Shown piece after piece: positions 1 through 6,733 of a stretch of DNA of 55,045 bases (position 1 is its first letter; each line of letters starts with the position of its first letter). The position numbers were made by a program, and so were the translations under genes. Source of the stretch: Candidatus Margulisiibacteriota bacterium (lineage in GTDB: Bacteria > Margulisbacteria > Marinamargulisbacteria > UBA817); NCBI GenBank assembly GCA_016779165.1, contig JADHOE010000004.1:1-55045 (forward strand), given 5' to 3'. Below the pieces are notes generated by a model. The model was given only the letters and a program-made list of their open reading frames with translations. It was not told where the DNA came from and did not search any database.

Positions 1-807
1 GTAGAATTGGGCGGTATTTTAAACGCCTTGGGGTGCAAGGTGCACATCATCATACGAAAAGAACATGTGTTGACTGGATTTGATTCCGATTTTCAAACAG
101 AGTTGCACCAGCGTTACCTAGCATCTGGCATGGTTATCCATTCAGAAACTAGCATATCGAGCATTCAATCATCCGGGCAACAACTGCAAGTCGAATGTAA
201 TAATGGCCTGGTTATTGACGCTGACCGCGTGATCCAAGCCCTTGGCCGATCGCCAAACACTGCAGAGCTTAATTGCCAGGCCATTGGGATTGAGTGCGCG
301 AGCAATGGGCGCATTGTGGTTAATGAAGATTATCAGACCTCTGTGCCAAGCATTTATGCCATTGGCGATTGCAGCAATGCGGTGCAATTGACACCCGTGG
401 CCATTGCCGAGGGGCGAGAATGGGTAAGCAAGGTTCTTTTAAAGCAATCGTTTGATGTGGATTATACCGTTGTACCCACTGCTATTTTTTCTCACCCAGA
501 GGCGGCAACCGTTGGGGTAACAGAGGCCGATGCCAGGCATGAATATAATAATGTATCAACAAAAATACTCAGGTTTAACCCACTAACCTCCGCATTAAAT
601 CAGGCAAAAAAAGATGCGGTATGGATCAAGTTGATATTTCAGGGCTCAAAGGAGCGACTTATTGGGGTTCACATGGTGTGTGACAATGCCTCTGAAATCA
701 TTCAATGCTTGGCCATTGCCATTCAAAACGGGGTGTGCAAGCAGGATCTAGACACCACCATGGCACTTCATCCCAGCATTTCTGAAGAATTGGTGACCAT
801 TTATTGA
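1..807 (+). CDS. gor: Glutathione reductase, C-terminal part (5' end outside window)
   Basis: Flavoprotein disulfide reductase that would reduce glutathione disulfide with NAD(P)H in the cytoplasm. The reading frame is open from base 1, and its first residues (VELGGILNALG) correspond to the NADPH-binding helix of the family, so the FAD domain and the redox-active CxxxxC lie upstream of the window. Visible parts are RKEHV after the second beta strand (the usual NADPH-phosphate contact; only the first basic pair is kept and the later Arg is Thr), the FAD-binding YAIGDC, and the dimerisation domain. The C-terminus HPSISEELVTIY matches the HPTSxEE active-site signature. The segment GVHMVCDNASEIIQ resembles the plant and rhizobial type. 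Trypanothione- or glutathione-amide-type relatives cannot be excluded. The gene ends 64 bases before the lipoprotein start. Confidence 0.8.
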   Translation, partial: VELGGILNALGCKVHIIIRKEHVLTGFDSDFQTELHQRYLASGMVIHSETSISSIQSSGQQLQVECNNGLVIDADRVIQALGRSPNTAELNCQAIGIECASNGRIVVNEDYQTSVPSIYAIGDCSNAVQLTPVAIAEGREWVSKVLLKQSFDVDYTVVPTAIFSHPEAATVGVTEADARHEYNNVSTKILRFNPLTSALNQAKKDAVWIKLIFQGSKERLIGVHMVCDNASEIIQCLAIAIQNGVCKQDLDTTMALHPSISEELVTIY

Positions 808-861
808 ACGGTATATGTTTAAGTTTTTTGTTTTATGGGTAAGTAATGTTATAAAACATTT

Positions 862-866
862 GGAGG
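862..866 (+). promoter_or_regulatory. Shine-Dalgarno site deciding the lipoprotein start
   Basis: GGAGG lies five bases before the ATG at 872. A longer frame from 815 has no such site and would put extra residues before the signal peptide, so 872 is preferred. Confidence 0.7.
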
Positions 867-871
867 TACTT

Positions 872-1225
872 ATGATAAAAAAACTGGTATTTGGAATGCT
901 ATTGGTGATGTGCGTGATGGGGTGCGCAAAGAAGGAATCCTCTGCAGCCTTAACATTGACCCCACCAGAATGGGCAATTGGGACATGGGGTAATACAAAT
1001 ATGGGTACTACCTGGACCATTTCAGCATCAGAAATTAAGTATGTTTTTGAGGGCGGTGAAATTAATTATGGCGGGCTTGCAACGAGTCAAGCTGTAACGG
1101 AGACAACCTATACCATTACAGCGCCTGGTGACGGCGGTGATGCAAACATTGTTTTCACCAAGGTAGATGCCACAACAATAAAAATAAATATGTCTGGTAG
1201 TGGTGATTTCACATACACCAAATAA
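872..1225 (+). CDS. Small predicted lipoprotein
   Basis: Protein of 117 residues, family not recognised. The N-terminus MIKKLVFGMLLVMC is a typical basic-then-hydrophobic signal, followed by VMGC with Cys as the probable lipidation site, then KKESS. The mature part is rich in Thr, Gly and aromatic residues (for example WAIGTWGN and TWTISASEIKY). This suggests a small beta-rich domain like those of lipocalin- or copper-resistance-type lipoproteins, but I cannot name a family. The start is set by GGAGG at 862-866. It sits alone between gor and cmoB; the strong hairpin at 1283-1323 lies downstream. Envelope location is inferred from the signal. Confidence 0.65.
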   Translation: MIKKLVFGMLLVMCVMGCAKKESSAALTLTPPEWAIGTWGNTNMGTTWTISASEIKYVFEGGEINYGGLATSQAVTETTYTITAPGDGGDANIVFTKVDATTIKINMSGSGDFTYTK

Positions 1226-1282
1226 TAAAATATAATCGGTTGCAGATGAGCGAGGATGATCGCTGACTGCCACCATTTAAAT

Positions 1283-1323
1283 GCATTCTTGGCCATGGTA
1301 CATTAAATCATGGCCAAGAATGC
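1283..1323 (+). promoter_or_regulatory. Perfect 15-bp hairpin spanning the cmoB start codon
   Basis: Bases 1283-1297 are the exact reverse complement of 1309-1323, with an 11-base AT-rich loop. The right arm contains the proposed ATG at 1310 and the next four codons. There is no T-run after it, so it is not a standard terminator. In RNA reading through from upstream it would bury the cmoB start; a transcript starting in the loop would escape it. A TACATT hexamer (1299-1304) lies in the loop, five bases before the ATG. Confidence 0.6.
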
Positions 1324-2299
1324 GCTGCACCATTTTGATGCAACCACCCATTGGGTAAATCACAATTTTAGTAACGATACTCGGGTGAATTTGCCCAAGC
1401 TTCTCTGCCATATTAACCAAAAAAGGAATGTGTTTTTAAACCCAAATACCCAACGGTTCATGGGGCATTTGCAGCAACTGTCACATGGCCCTGGCGGGGA
1501 AATTTTCGTTAAGAATGGTTGCATTCATTTGCAAGCAAACATGGAAGGCATTAAGGAAGCAAGTATAGAGGATCATTTAAAGGGCTTGTCCCCATGGCGA
1601 AAAGGCCCCTTTCAAGTGGGCAATGTGCTCATCGACTCAGAATGGAGATCCAATATGAAATGGGATCGATTTGACCCCTATTTTTCATCGCTTAAACATA
1701 AGAAGGTGCTGGATATTGGTTGTGGCAATGGCTATTACATGTTTCGAATGCTTGAGCACCACCCCAATTTGGTCGTAGGCATTGACCCCAGTCACTTAAC
1801 GTACTTTCAATTCCATGCCATGCGCCACATGAGCAGGACCGATACTCTGCATTATTTGCCTGTTGGTTGGAATGCCTGTGAGGCGTTTTCTAATTTTTTC
1901 GATGTGGTCTGTTGCATGGGCATTTTGTACCACCATCGATCGCCCATGGATATTTTATCCGCCATACGACAGGCCGCCACTAAAAAGGTAACATTGTTAT
2001 TGGACACATTAATTATCGATGGTAATGAGGATGTTGCATTGTTTCCCAAAGACCGGTACGCGAATATGCCCAATGTGTACTTTATACCAACTGTTCCATG
2101 TTTGTCGCACATGCTGGCCCGGTCAGGGTTTAAAAATATCGATGTTTTATCGGTGGATCAAACCTCTGTGGATGAACAGCGAGCCACGCCGTGGTCCTTT
2201 GAGTTTTCGCTACAAGATGGACTAAACCCAAAGAATACTAACGAAACCATTGAAGGGTACCCAGCACCTCGACGAGTGGCGCTGGTTGCGACGTTGTAA
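1310..2299 (+). CDS. cmoB: tRNA U34 carboxymethyltransferase CmoB
   Basis: Converts 5-hydroxyuridine at the wobble position of tRNA to 5-oxyacetyluridine using carboxy-S-adenosylmethionine. The 329 residues are close to the usual length (E. coli about 323). The diagnostic stretch SPWRKGPF (about 94-101) is followed by a Rossmann methyltransferase core with VLDIGCGNGYYM, GIDPSHL and MGILYHHRSP. Later landmarks are LIIDGNED, DRYANMPNVYFIP and the C-terminal EGYPAPRR. The N-terminal 90 residues are poorly conserved, as is normal for CmoB. The start ATG has no Shine-Dalgarno sequence and lies in the right arm of a strong hairpin. CmoA, which makes the cofactor, is not in the window. Confidence 0.93.
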   Translation: MAKNALHHFDATTHWVNHNFSNDTRVNLPKLLCHINQKRNVFLNPNTQRFMGHLQQLSHGPGGEIFVKNGCIHLQANMEGIKEASIEDHLKGLSPWRKGPFQVGNVLIDSEWRSNMKWDRFDPYFSSLKHKKVLDIGCGNGYYMFRMLEHHPNLVVGIDPSHLTYFQFHAMRHMSRTDTLHYLPVGWNACEAFSNFFDVVCCMGILYHHRSPMDILSAIRQAATKKVTLLLDTLIIDGNEDVALFPKDRYANMPNVYFIPTVPCLSHMLARSGFKNIDVLSVDQTSVDEQRATPWSFEFSLQDGLNPKNTNETIEGYPAPRRVALVATL

Positions 2300-2414
2300 T
2301 ATTACTTTTTTATTTGTTTATATTAAACAACTCCCTTTAATTTAACATAATATATATTATGCGACATTGTAAGGAAGTGGCTTTTCTTGGTTGTATAAAC
2401 CACCTGAACAACGT

Positions 2415-2759
2415 TTAATTAACTGGGCAAAGCATGCACGTGTCCTTGTCGCTAGACGACACCTGCTCTTTTTGTGTATCCGTTAATATGGCATCAATGG
2501 CACCATGGTACTCTTTTTTTATTTCATCAATTTTTAGTTGGTATTTGGTGTTAATGCTATCCATCTGCGTTTGCTGTGCTTTTGTTAATGTTAATGCTGA
2601 GTATCGGTTTTTTTTGTGATCATGGTTTAACTGGTGCTTTGTGTGCTTTTTTTCATGTTGAGACTTCACCTTGTCTCCGACGCCGCAGCCACCACAATGT
2701 GCCATACCAAGTGTTGATAGTCCAATAATCATACTGCTAATAATGATTGTTTTTTTCAT
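2415..2759 (-). CDS. Secreted Cys/His-rich small protein, possible metal binder
   Basis: Protein of 114 residues. Residues 1-20 form a signal peptide (MKKTIIISSMIIGLSTLGMA). The mature protein begins with HCGGCG, continues with a His/Lys-rich stretch (HEKKHTKHQLNHDHKK), and ends in a helical segment containing LTKAQQTQMD and CMLCPVN. The LTxxQ-like helix recalls Spy/CpxP periplasmic chaperones, and the CGGCG, HxxxH and CxxC elements suggest metal binding; both are inferences from composition. A strong AGGAGG (2765-2770) lies five bases before the ATG. It is the second of two minus-strand genes; the upstream one is unknown. Confidence 0.6.
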   Translation of the reverse strand: MKKTIIISSMIIGLSTLGMAHCGGCGVGDKVKSQHEKKHTKHQLNHDHKKNRYSALTLTKAQQTQMDSINTKYQLKIDEIKKEYHGAIDAILTDTQKEQVSSSDKDTCMLCPVN

Positions 2760-2829
2760 TTTTTCCTCCTAAATAGGATCATACAATGAAATAGAGTTAA
2801 ATTTAAATATAATCATCCAGCTCAAACGG

Positions 2830-3204
2830 CTAATTCGTTAGATGGGCTTTAATAAGGTTGATTTGCTTACTAAACATGCGTGGCGAGACACGATCAAAGA
2901 TTTCTGACAATGATGTTTTAAGGGTTATGCATGGATGGTCCTTTAAATACCGGATCAATTGCTTGCATTTGACTTCCAGCTCTAGATGCAGTGTATCAGC
3001 ATGGGGTGTATTGTTTAGATGTTGAATTTGAGAAATTAGGCCTTTAATATCGTTTAGTTGTTTGTTTGGGTCGTCAATACCAGCCACTTTGGTATCCCTA
3101 AATTCCCTTGATATGTCTTTAAATGTTTGATTGAAGTCTGATTCTGTCATACTTCGATCAAGTGCCTGTGGTGGGATGTATGTGCTTTGGGATGGTATCA
3201 ACAT
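2830..3204 (-). CDS. Hypothetical protein, 124 residues
   Basis: No family recognised. Soluble and mostly helical by inspection, with charged heptad-like stretches (DIKGLISQIQHLNN, then LELEVKCKQLIRYLKD) and no signal peptide or membrane segment. It starts MLIPSQSTYIPP at 3204, where AGGAG (3212-3216) sits seven bases upstream. A longer frame from 3255 would run through the 3236-3259 hairpin and lacks a ribosome site. The N-terminal PxxxxYIPPQAL stretch looks unstructured. It is transcribed towards the Cys/His-rich gene with a 70-base gap, so the two could form one unit. The 5' leader would carry a perfect 10-bp hairpin. Confidence 0.5.
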   Translation of the reverse strand: MLIPSQSTYIPPQALDRSMTESDFNQTFKDISREFRDTKVAGIDDPNKQLNDIKGLISQIQHLNNTPHADTLHLELEVKCKQLIRYLKDHPCITLKTSLSEIFDRVSPRMFSKQINLIKAHLTN

Positions 3205-3235
3205 TTTTTTACTCCTGGATTGGTCATTGATTGCT

Positions 3236-3259
3236 CTGTATGGCAAAACTGCCATACAG
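3236..3259. promoter_or_regulatory. Perfect 10-bp hairpin in divergent intergenic region
   Basis: CTGTATGGCA (3236-3245), loop AAAC, then TGCCATACAG (3250-3259). It lies between the divergent 124-residue gene and the UDP-glucose pyrophosphorylase gene. It could be an operator or a leader hairpin of the minus-strand gene. Confidence 0.5.
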
Positions 3260-3274
3260 TCGCACTCTCAGTCT

Positions 3275-3297
3275 CCTATATTAAATATAGGTTTTTT
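3275..3297 (+). terminator. Hairpin followed by six T, upstream of the pyrophosphorylase gene
   Basis: CCTATATT and AATATAGG flank a single A (3275-3291) and are followed directly by T6 (3292-3297), the form of a plus-strand intrinsic terminator. No plus-strand gene lies just upstream, so it may end a short non-coding transcript with the 3236-3259 hairpin, or act as an attenuator. The A+T-rich stem is weak. Confidence 0.35.
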
Positions 3298-3317
3298 CAC
3301 TCATTTTCTTGCATGGA

Positions 3318-3323
3318 TATAAT
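3318..3323 (+). promoter_or_regulatory. -10 hexamer before the pyrophosphorylase gene
   Basis: TATAAT, 16 bases before the ATG at 3340. If used, transcription would begin near 3330, after the alternative in-frame ATG at 3313, which is why 3340 is taken as the start. The matching -35 is poor. Confidence 0.4.
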
Positions 3324-3339
3324 CTGGTATATTGACCAT

Positions 3340-4641
3340 ATGCATGAATCACCGCAATGGATGTCTGATTGGTATGAACAATCATTGAACCAATTTAAAT
3401 CGACTGATAATCGTGGATTAGATTCAGTTGAAGCTGCATCTCATGATTTTATCGACTATGATTCCTTGCCATCGCCATTATCTCCCCCCAATGTTGCAAT
3501 TGTAAAATTAAATGGTGGTTTGGGCACAAGCATGGGCTGCAATGGGCCAAAGTCGTTGATTCCATGTGTTAGCAACCGCACATTTTTGGATATTATTATT
3601 CAGCAACATGAGGCATCCCCTATTTCGTCCTCATTGATTTTGTTGAACAGTTTTAATACATCTGCTGACACCAATACATTTTTTAGCCAGTCATACCCAA
3701 CCGTTAAATGGACTGAAATCATGCAGTATCCATTTAAAAAAATCAACGCTCGTACCCAGCAGCCATATGAATCAAATGATGTGGCCCATTTTAATCCGCC
3801 CGGCCATGGCAGCGTGTATTTTGATTTGTACCACTCGGGGTGTTTATCAACATTAAAAGAATTGGGCATATCGTATGTGTTTATTTCAAATGCTGACAAT
3901 CTTGCCGCTACCTGTGATCCTAAGATTGCACAATACATGGCCACATCTGGCTGCCCTTTTTTAATGGAATTAACGCAGAAAAAGCCATCGGATATTAAAG
4001 GCGGAACAGTTGTTCGAAGCAATAATCACTACCGGTTATGGGAAATTGCGCAAGTGGGTGACGATCAATTGTCCGATTTTCATGCGCAGCCTTATTTTAA
4101 TACAAACAATATTTGGGTTAATATTGATGCATTAATTCAGGCCATCGAAAGTCATCAGTTACAATTGGATTTAATTTTTAATAAAAAAACATCTGGGGTG
4201 GAGTCGTTCATACAGCTTGAATATGCCATGGGATCAGCCATTCAATCGTTTCATAATGGCAAGGCCATGGTTGTGCCTAGACAGCGATTTTTGCCTGTAA
4301 AAACAACAAGTGACTTGCTGTTGTTAAAAAGCAACGTTGTGGCCATTGATTCAAACGGAGCATTGGCCTGGGATACCGATTCGTCCATCAGTATTCAACT
4401 CAACCCACCTTTTCACACAATCGATGGCTTTAATCACTATTTAAAGGCAATTCCCTTGTTAAAAGATGCCACTCGTTTTGAATTGACTGGCCCTGTTTAC
4501 TTTAACCATACGGTTTCTTGCATTGGCAATGTGGCCATTAAAGCCAATCACTCCTCCCCGATATGCATTCACCCTGATATCCATAAAATTGAAGGAAAAC
4601 CACCAACCAACGCGCTGATTTCCACCTCAGTTCAGGGCTAA
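3340..4641 (+). CDS. UTP-glucose-1-phosphate uridylyltransferase, eukaryote-like UDPGP family
   Basis: Makes UDP-glucose from UTP and glucose-1-phosphate. The nucleotide-binding signature KLNGGLGTSMGCNGPKSLI is the classic motif of the UDPGP family (PF01704) and unlike bacterial GalU. Further family landmarks are PPGHGSVYFDL (uridine binding), ISNADNLAA, KGGTVV and the FNTNNIWVN segment. From 3340 the protein has 433 residues, a little short of eukaryotic enzymes (about 470-500), the loss being at both ends. Alternative in-frame starts are at 3313 and 3187; none has a Shine-Dalgarno sequence, and 3340 fits the -10 at 3318. UDP-glucose is the usual donor for GT4 enzymes such as those at 48-50 kb. 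Confidence 0.88.
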   Translation: MHESPQWMSDWYEQSLNQFKSTDNRGLDSVEAASHDFIDYDSLPSPLSPPNVAIVKLNGGLGTSMGCNGPKSLIPCVSNRTFLDIIIQQHEASPISSSLILLNSFNTSADTNTFFSQSYPTVKWTEIMQYPFKKINARTQQPYESNDVAHFNPPGHGSVYFDLYHSGCLSTLKELGISYVFISNADNLAATCDPKIAQYMATSGCPFLMELTQKKPSDIKGGTVVRSNNHYRLWEIAQVGDDQLSDFHAQPYFNTNNIWVNIDALIQAIESHQLQLDLIFNKKTSGVESFIQLEYAMGSAIQSFHNGKAMVVPRQRFLPVKTTSDLLLLKSNVVAIDSNGALAWDTDSSISIQLNPPFHTIDGFNHYLKAIPLLKDATRFELTGPVYFNHTVSCIGNVAIKANHSSPICIHPDIHKIEGKPPTNALISTSVQG

Positions 4642-4652
4642 CTTTTTTTGCT

Positions 4653-4668
4653 TTTGTATCGATACAAA
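4653..4668. promoter_or_regulatory. 16-bp perfect palindrome
   Basis: TTTGTATCGATACAAA, five bases before the ATG at 4673 and twelve after the pyrophosphorylase stop. The size suits a dimeric repressor operator; function unknown. Confidence 0.35.
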
Positions 4669-4672
4669 TAGT

Positions 4673-4924
4673 ATGAGCTCGTCTAACGATATATCCAACG
4701 ACATGCAAACCATCATGAGCTTGCTTCAAGAAGATTCCCCTGACATATTAGATTTATGCGATTTGGTGTACCACTACAATAAAAGCCTTGGTCTAACGTA
4801 TACCACGATTCGAGATCTAATTGCTGATCTTCCGCCTGTAAATCGATACATTGCCTTGGGAAACTTTCTAAAAGTGATTCAAGAATTAACCTCTCCTCAA
4901 CTGTTTATTCACATTGATGACTGA
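4673..4924 (+). CDS. Hypothetical small acidic protein, 83 residues
   Basis: No family recognised. Acidic and helical by inspection (MQTIMSLLQEDSPDILDLC, then IRDLIADLPPVNRYIALGNF), with no signal or membrane segment. It lies on the same strand 31 bases after the pyrophosphorylase gene and 65 bases before the LpxB-like gene, which has its own good promoter. No Shine-Dalgarno sequence; a 16-bp palindrome sits just before the ATG. It could be a real small protein or a chance open frame; the absence of a better frame here and protein-like composition favour a gene. Confidence 0.45.
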   Translation: MSSSNDISNDMQTIMSLLQEDSPDILDLCDLVYHYNKSLGLTYTTIRDLIADLPPVNRYIALGNFLKVIQELTSPQLFIHIDD

Positions 4925-4954
4925 CTGTTTCGGTTTCGGTCAATAGTGATTCAT

Positions 4955-4983
4955 TTGCCAATCCAAAAAAGTCCGTCCATAAT
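4955..4983 (+). promoter_or_regulatory. Sigma-70-like promoter placing +1 at the LpxB-like start codon
   Basis: TTGCCA (4955-4960), 17-base spacer, CATAAT (4978-4983), then six bases to the ATG at 4990. This is the clearest promoter in the window and predicts a leaderless mRNA. Confidence 0.6.
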
Positions 4984-4989
4984 TTTTAT

Positions 4990-6027
4990 ATGGCCCATTT
5001 TTACATCTTTACAAACTCTCCTGGAGAAGTGTTTTCGTGGGTGTCTCCGATTTGTGATGCCTTAGGGAAGGCGTACCCCAACGCAAACATTCATGTGTTT
5101 TTAACGCCATGCCAATACGCAACTGGGGAGGAAGCACGTGTTTGCCAATCGTTCACCAAAGTATCGAAGGTCCATGCTCCAATGGAAACACTTCGTCATG
5201 CCTGGTTAGGTACCACACATGAACCTGGGGTTGTGTTTTTTTTAGGCGGAGACCCCATTCATGCCAAGCGGTTTTCAAAAAAAACAAACTCTCGCTTGCT
5301 TGGCTATTCTGAGAATTCCATATCACCAAGCGGTTTTGATGCACTAACCATTCGATCTTTGGGGGCTGATCTTATGGCAGAGGGAATTGTGCTAACACCA
5401 AATCATTTACGAAAGGGGGTGGTGCTTTTGCCGGGATCTCGCCCCGAACACTTGGATGTGGCATTGCCACTGATGATCCAATTATCCCAAACTATTTCAG
5501 ATATAACCATTATGCTATCGCCATTTACGTCGCCCAAAAAGGCACGCGATATCCAAAAAGAATACCCGACCCACTCGGTTGTAGTGATGCGTTCTATAAA
5601 CGATTTATCCAGGTTTAAAATTGCCTTAACCATTCCTGGAACCAACACCATGCAATTGGCCTATTTTTCCATCCCATTTATGATGATATTGCCCACGCAT
5701 CAATCAAAAATCTTACGTTTAAATGGCCTCATGGGGTTATTGTTAATGGTCCCAATATTAGGTCCTGGTTTAAAATACCTTGCATGCCGTGTATTGGGTC
5801 AAAAAAAACGACTGTATGCACTGCCAAATCAATTGCTAAATAAGGCTGTTTGCCCCGAAGTTGTTGGTCGTTTTTCCATTGATTTAACCAGAAAAAAATT
5901 TGAAGAATTTGTGAATAATTCACAGCTTCATCACGAAATATCTGATAAATTTAAGGCATTAGCACCAACAAAAAGTGTGATGGGTGATTGGCTAAATTGG
6001 CTAAAAACGAATGTTAATCTTAGTTAA
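4990..6027 (+). CDS. LpxB-like GT-B glycosyltransferase
   Basis: Protein of 345 residues resembling the lipid-A-disaccharide synthase (GT19) superfamily. It opens YIFTNSPGEVFSWVSPICDAL, like the NxGExSGD start of LpxB but with PGEVFSW. It has VVLLPGSRPEHLDVALPLM (LpxB: LPGSRxxE) at about 143 and IPGTNTMQLAYFSIPFMMI (LpxB: SGTATLE...PMVV) at about 215. A hydrophobic stretch (LRLNGLMGLLLMVPILG) suggests membrane association. It is shorter than LpxB (about 380), and the divergence means lipid A synthesis is not assured; the 'lipid-A-disaccharide synthase-related' group found in cyanobacteria is an alternative. No other lpx gene is nearby. Its end overlaps the convergent secreted-protein gene by eight bases. 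Confidence 0.6.
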   Translation: MAHFYIFTNSPGEVFSWVSPICDALGKAYPNANIHVFLTPCQYATGEEARVCQSFTKVSKVHAPMETLRHAWLGTTHEPGVVFFLGGDPIHAKRFSKKTNSRLLGYSENSISPSGFDALTIRSLGADLMAEGIVLTPNHLRKGVVLLPGSRPEHLDVALPLMIQLSQTISDITIMLSPFTSPKKARDIQKEYPTHSVVVMRSINDLSRFKIALTIPGTNTMQLAYFSIPFMMILPTHQSKILRLNGLMGLLLMVPILGPGLKYLACRVLGQKKRLYALPNQLLNKAVCPEVVGRFSIDLTRKKFEEFVNNSQLHHEISDKFKALAPTKSVMGDWLNWLKTNVNLS

Positions 6028-6697
6028 ACTTTATGGTGTCAATTTCAAATTCAATGGTTTCGCTTTTGTATTTAGAACTGAGCACCACCAATTGCATTTG
6101 AATCAGCCCGCCAGACCCATACAGTTGGTTGGGATTCCAAATGTTGTCACCAATTTCTGGATTAAAATCAACAAAATCAATCAGTGGAATGCTAACCACT
6201 TTCCAGCCTTTCCAGATTAAATTCAAGTCATAAATGAGCAAGTCATCTTTCGATGGCATTTGTTTGTCAGAATCAATGTCCACAACATTGTTGTTATTAT
6301 CATCATCGTAAAGCTCAATTCGAATTGCACCTGCATTGAGTTTTGGAGAATAAATCACCAGTTTTAATGTCGTAAAGTGTTGGGCGTCTTCGTTTAAATA
6401 GGTGCCAATGCCACCTGCATACCAGTTGTACGATGACCCATTAATAATCATAGATGTTTCACCAAGGTAAGGCTTTTCCTCGGTCACTTTTTTTGTATTA
6501 ATCATAACTTTGCCGAACGACCACCACTCCCTAAAGGTAACCAAATCATTGTCTTCAAAATCATCCACCATCAGAACGGATGGTTTTTTGGTTGTTGTTT
6601 GATTTAAATTTGTTGTAGGAAGCTCTTCAATTTCAACAGTGAACGATTGCCCAAATAAAGGAAGGGCAACCAACAATATCAAAAAAAAATGTGCCAT
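6020..6697 (-). CDS. Secreted beta-sandwich protein, carbohydrate-binding-module-like
   Basis: Protein of 225 residues with a signal peptide (MAHFFLILLVALPLFGQ) and no lipobox. A Thr/Pro linker (TTNLNQTTTKKP) leads to one domain starting VLMVDDFEDNDLVTFREWW. A DDFE start, a WSFG segment, a WYAGGIGTY segment and a C-terminal strand EFEIDTIKFN are typical of galactose-binding-like CBM11/CBM30-type sandwiches. An Asp/Asn-rich loop (DDDNNNNVVDIDSD) could bind calcium. No catalytic domain is attached. The gene is tail-to-tail with the LpxB-like gene (8-base overlap) and lies 36 bases downstream of tilS. Function is inferred from pattern only. Confidence 0.5.
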   Translation of the reverse strand: MAHFFLILLVALPLFGQSFTVEIEELPTTNLNQTTTKKPSVLMVDDFEDNDLVTFREWWSFGKVMINTKKVTEEKPYLGETSMIINGSSYNWYAGGIGTYLNEDAQHFTTLKLVIYSPKLNAGAIRIELYDDDNNNNVVDIDSDKQMPSKDDLLIYDLNLIWKGWKVVSIPLIDFVDFNPEIGDNIWNPNQLYGSGGLIQMQLVVLSSKYKSETIEFEIDTIKFN

Positions 6698-6733
6698 ACA
6701 AATAGCCTAACGGATCGACGATTTTTTGAAAAG

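Noticed and set aside
2346-2361. 16-bp AT palindrome CATAATATATATTATG after cmoB
   Set aside because: Pure A/T alternation in an AT-rich spacer is likely by chance; no gene start is close by.
3187-3339. Longer N-terminus of the UDP-glucose pyrophosphorylase
   Set aside because: It would overlap the divergent gene start, run through two hairpins and the -10, and add residues with no family similarity.
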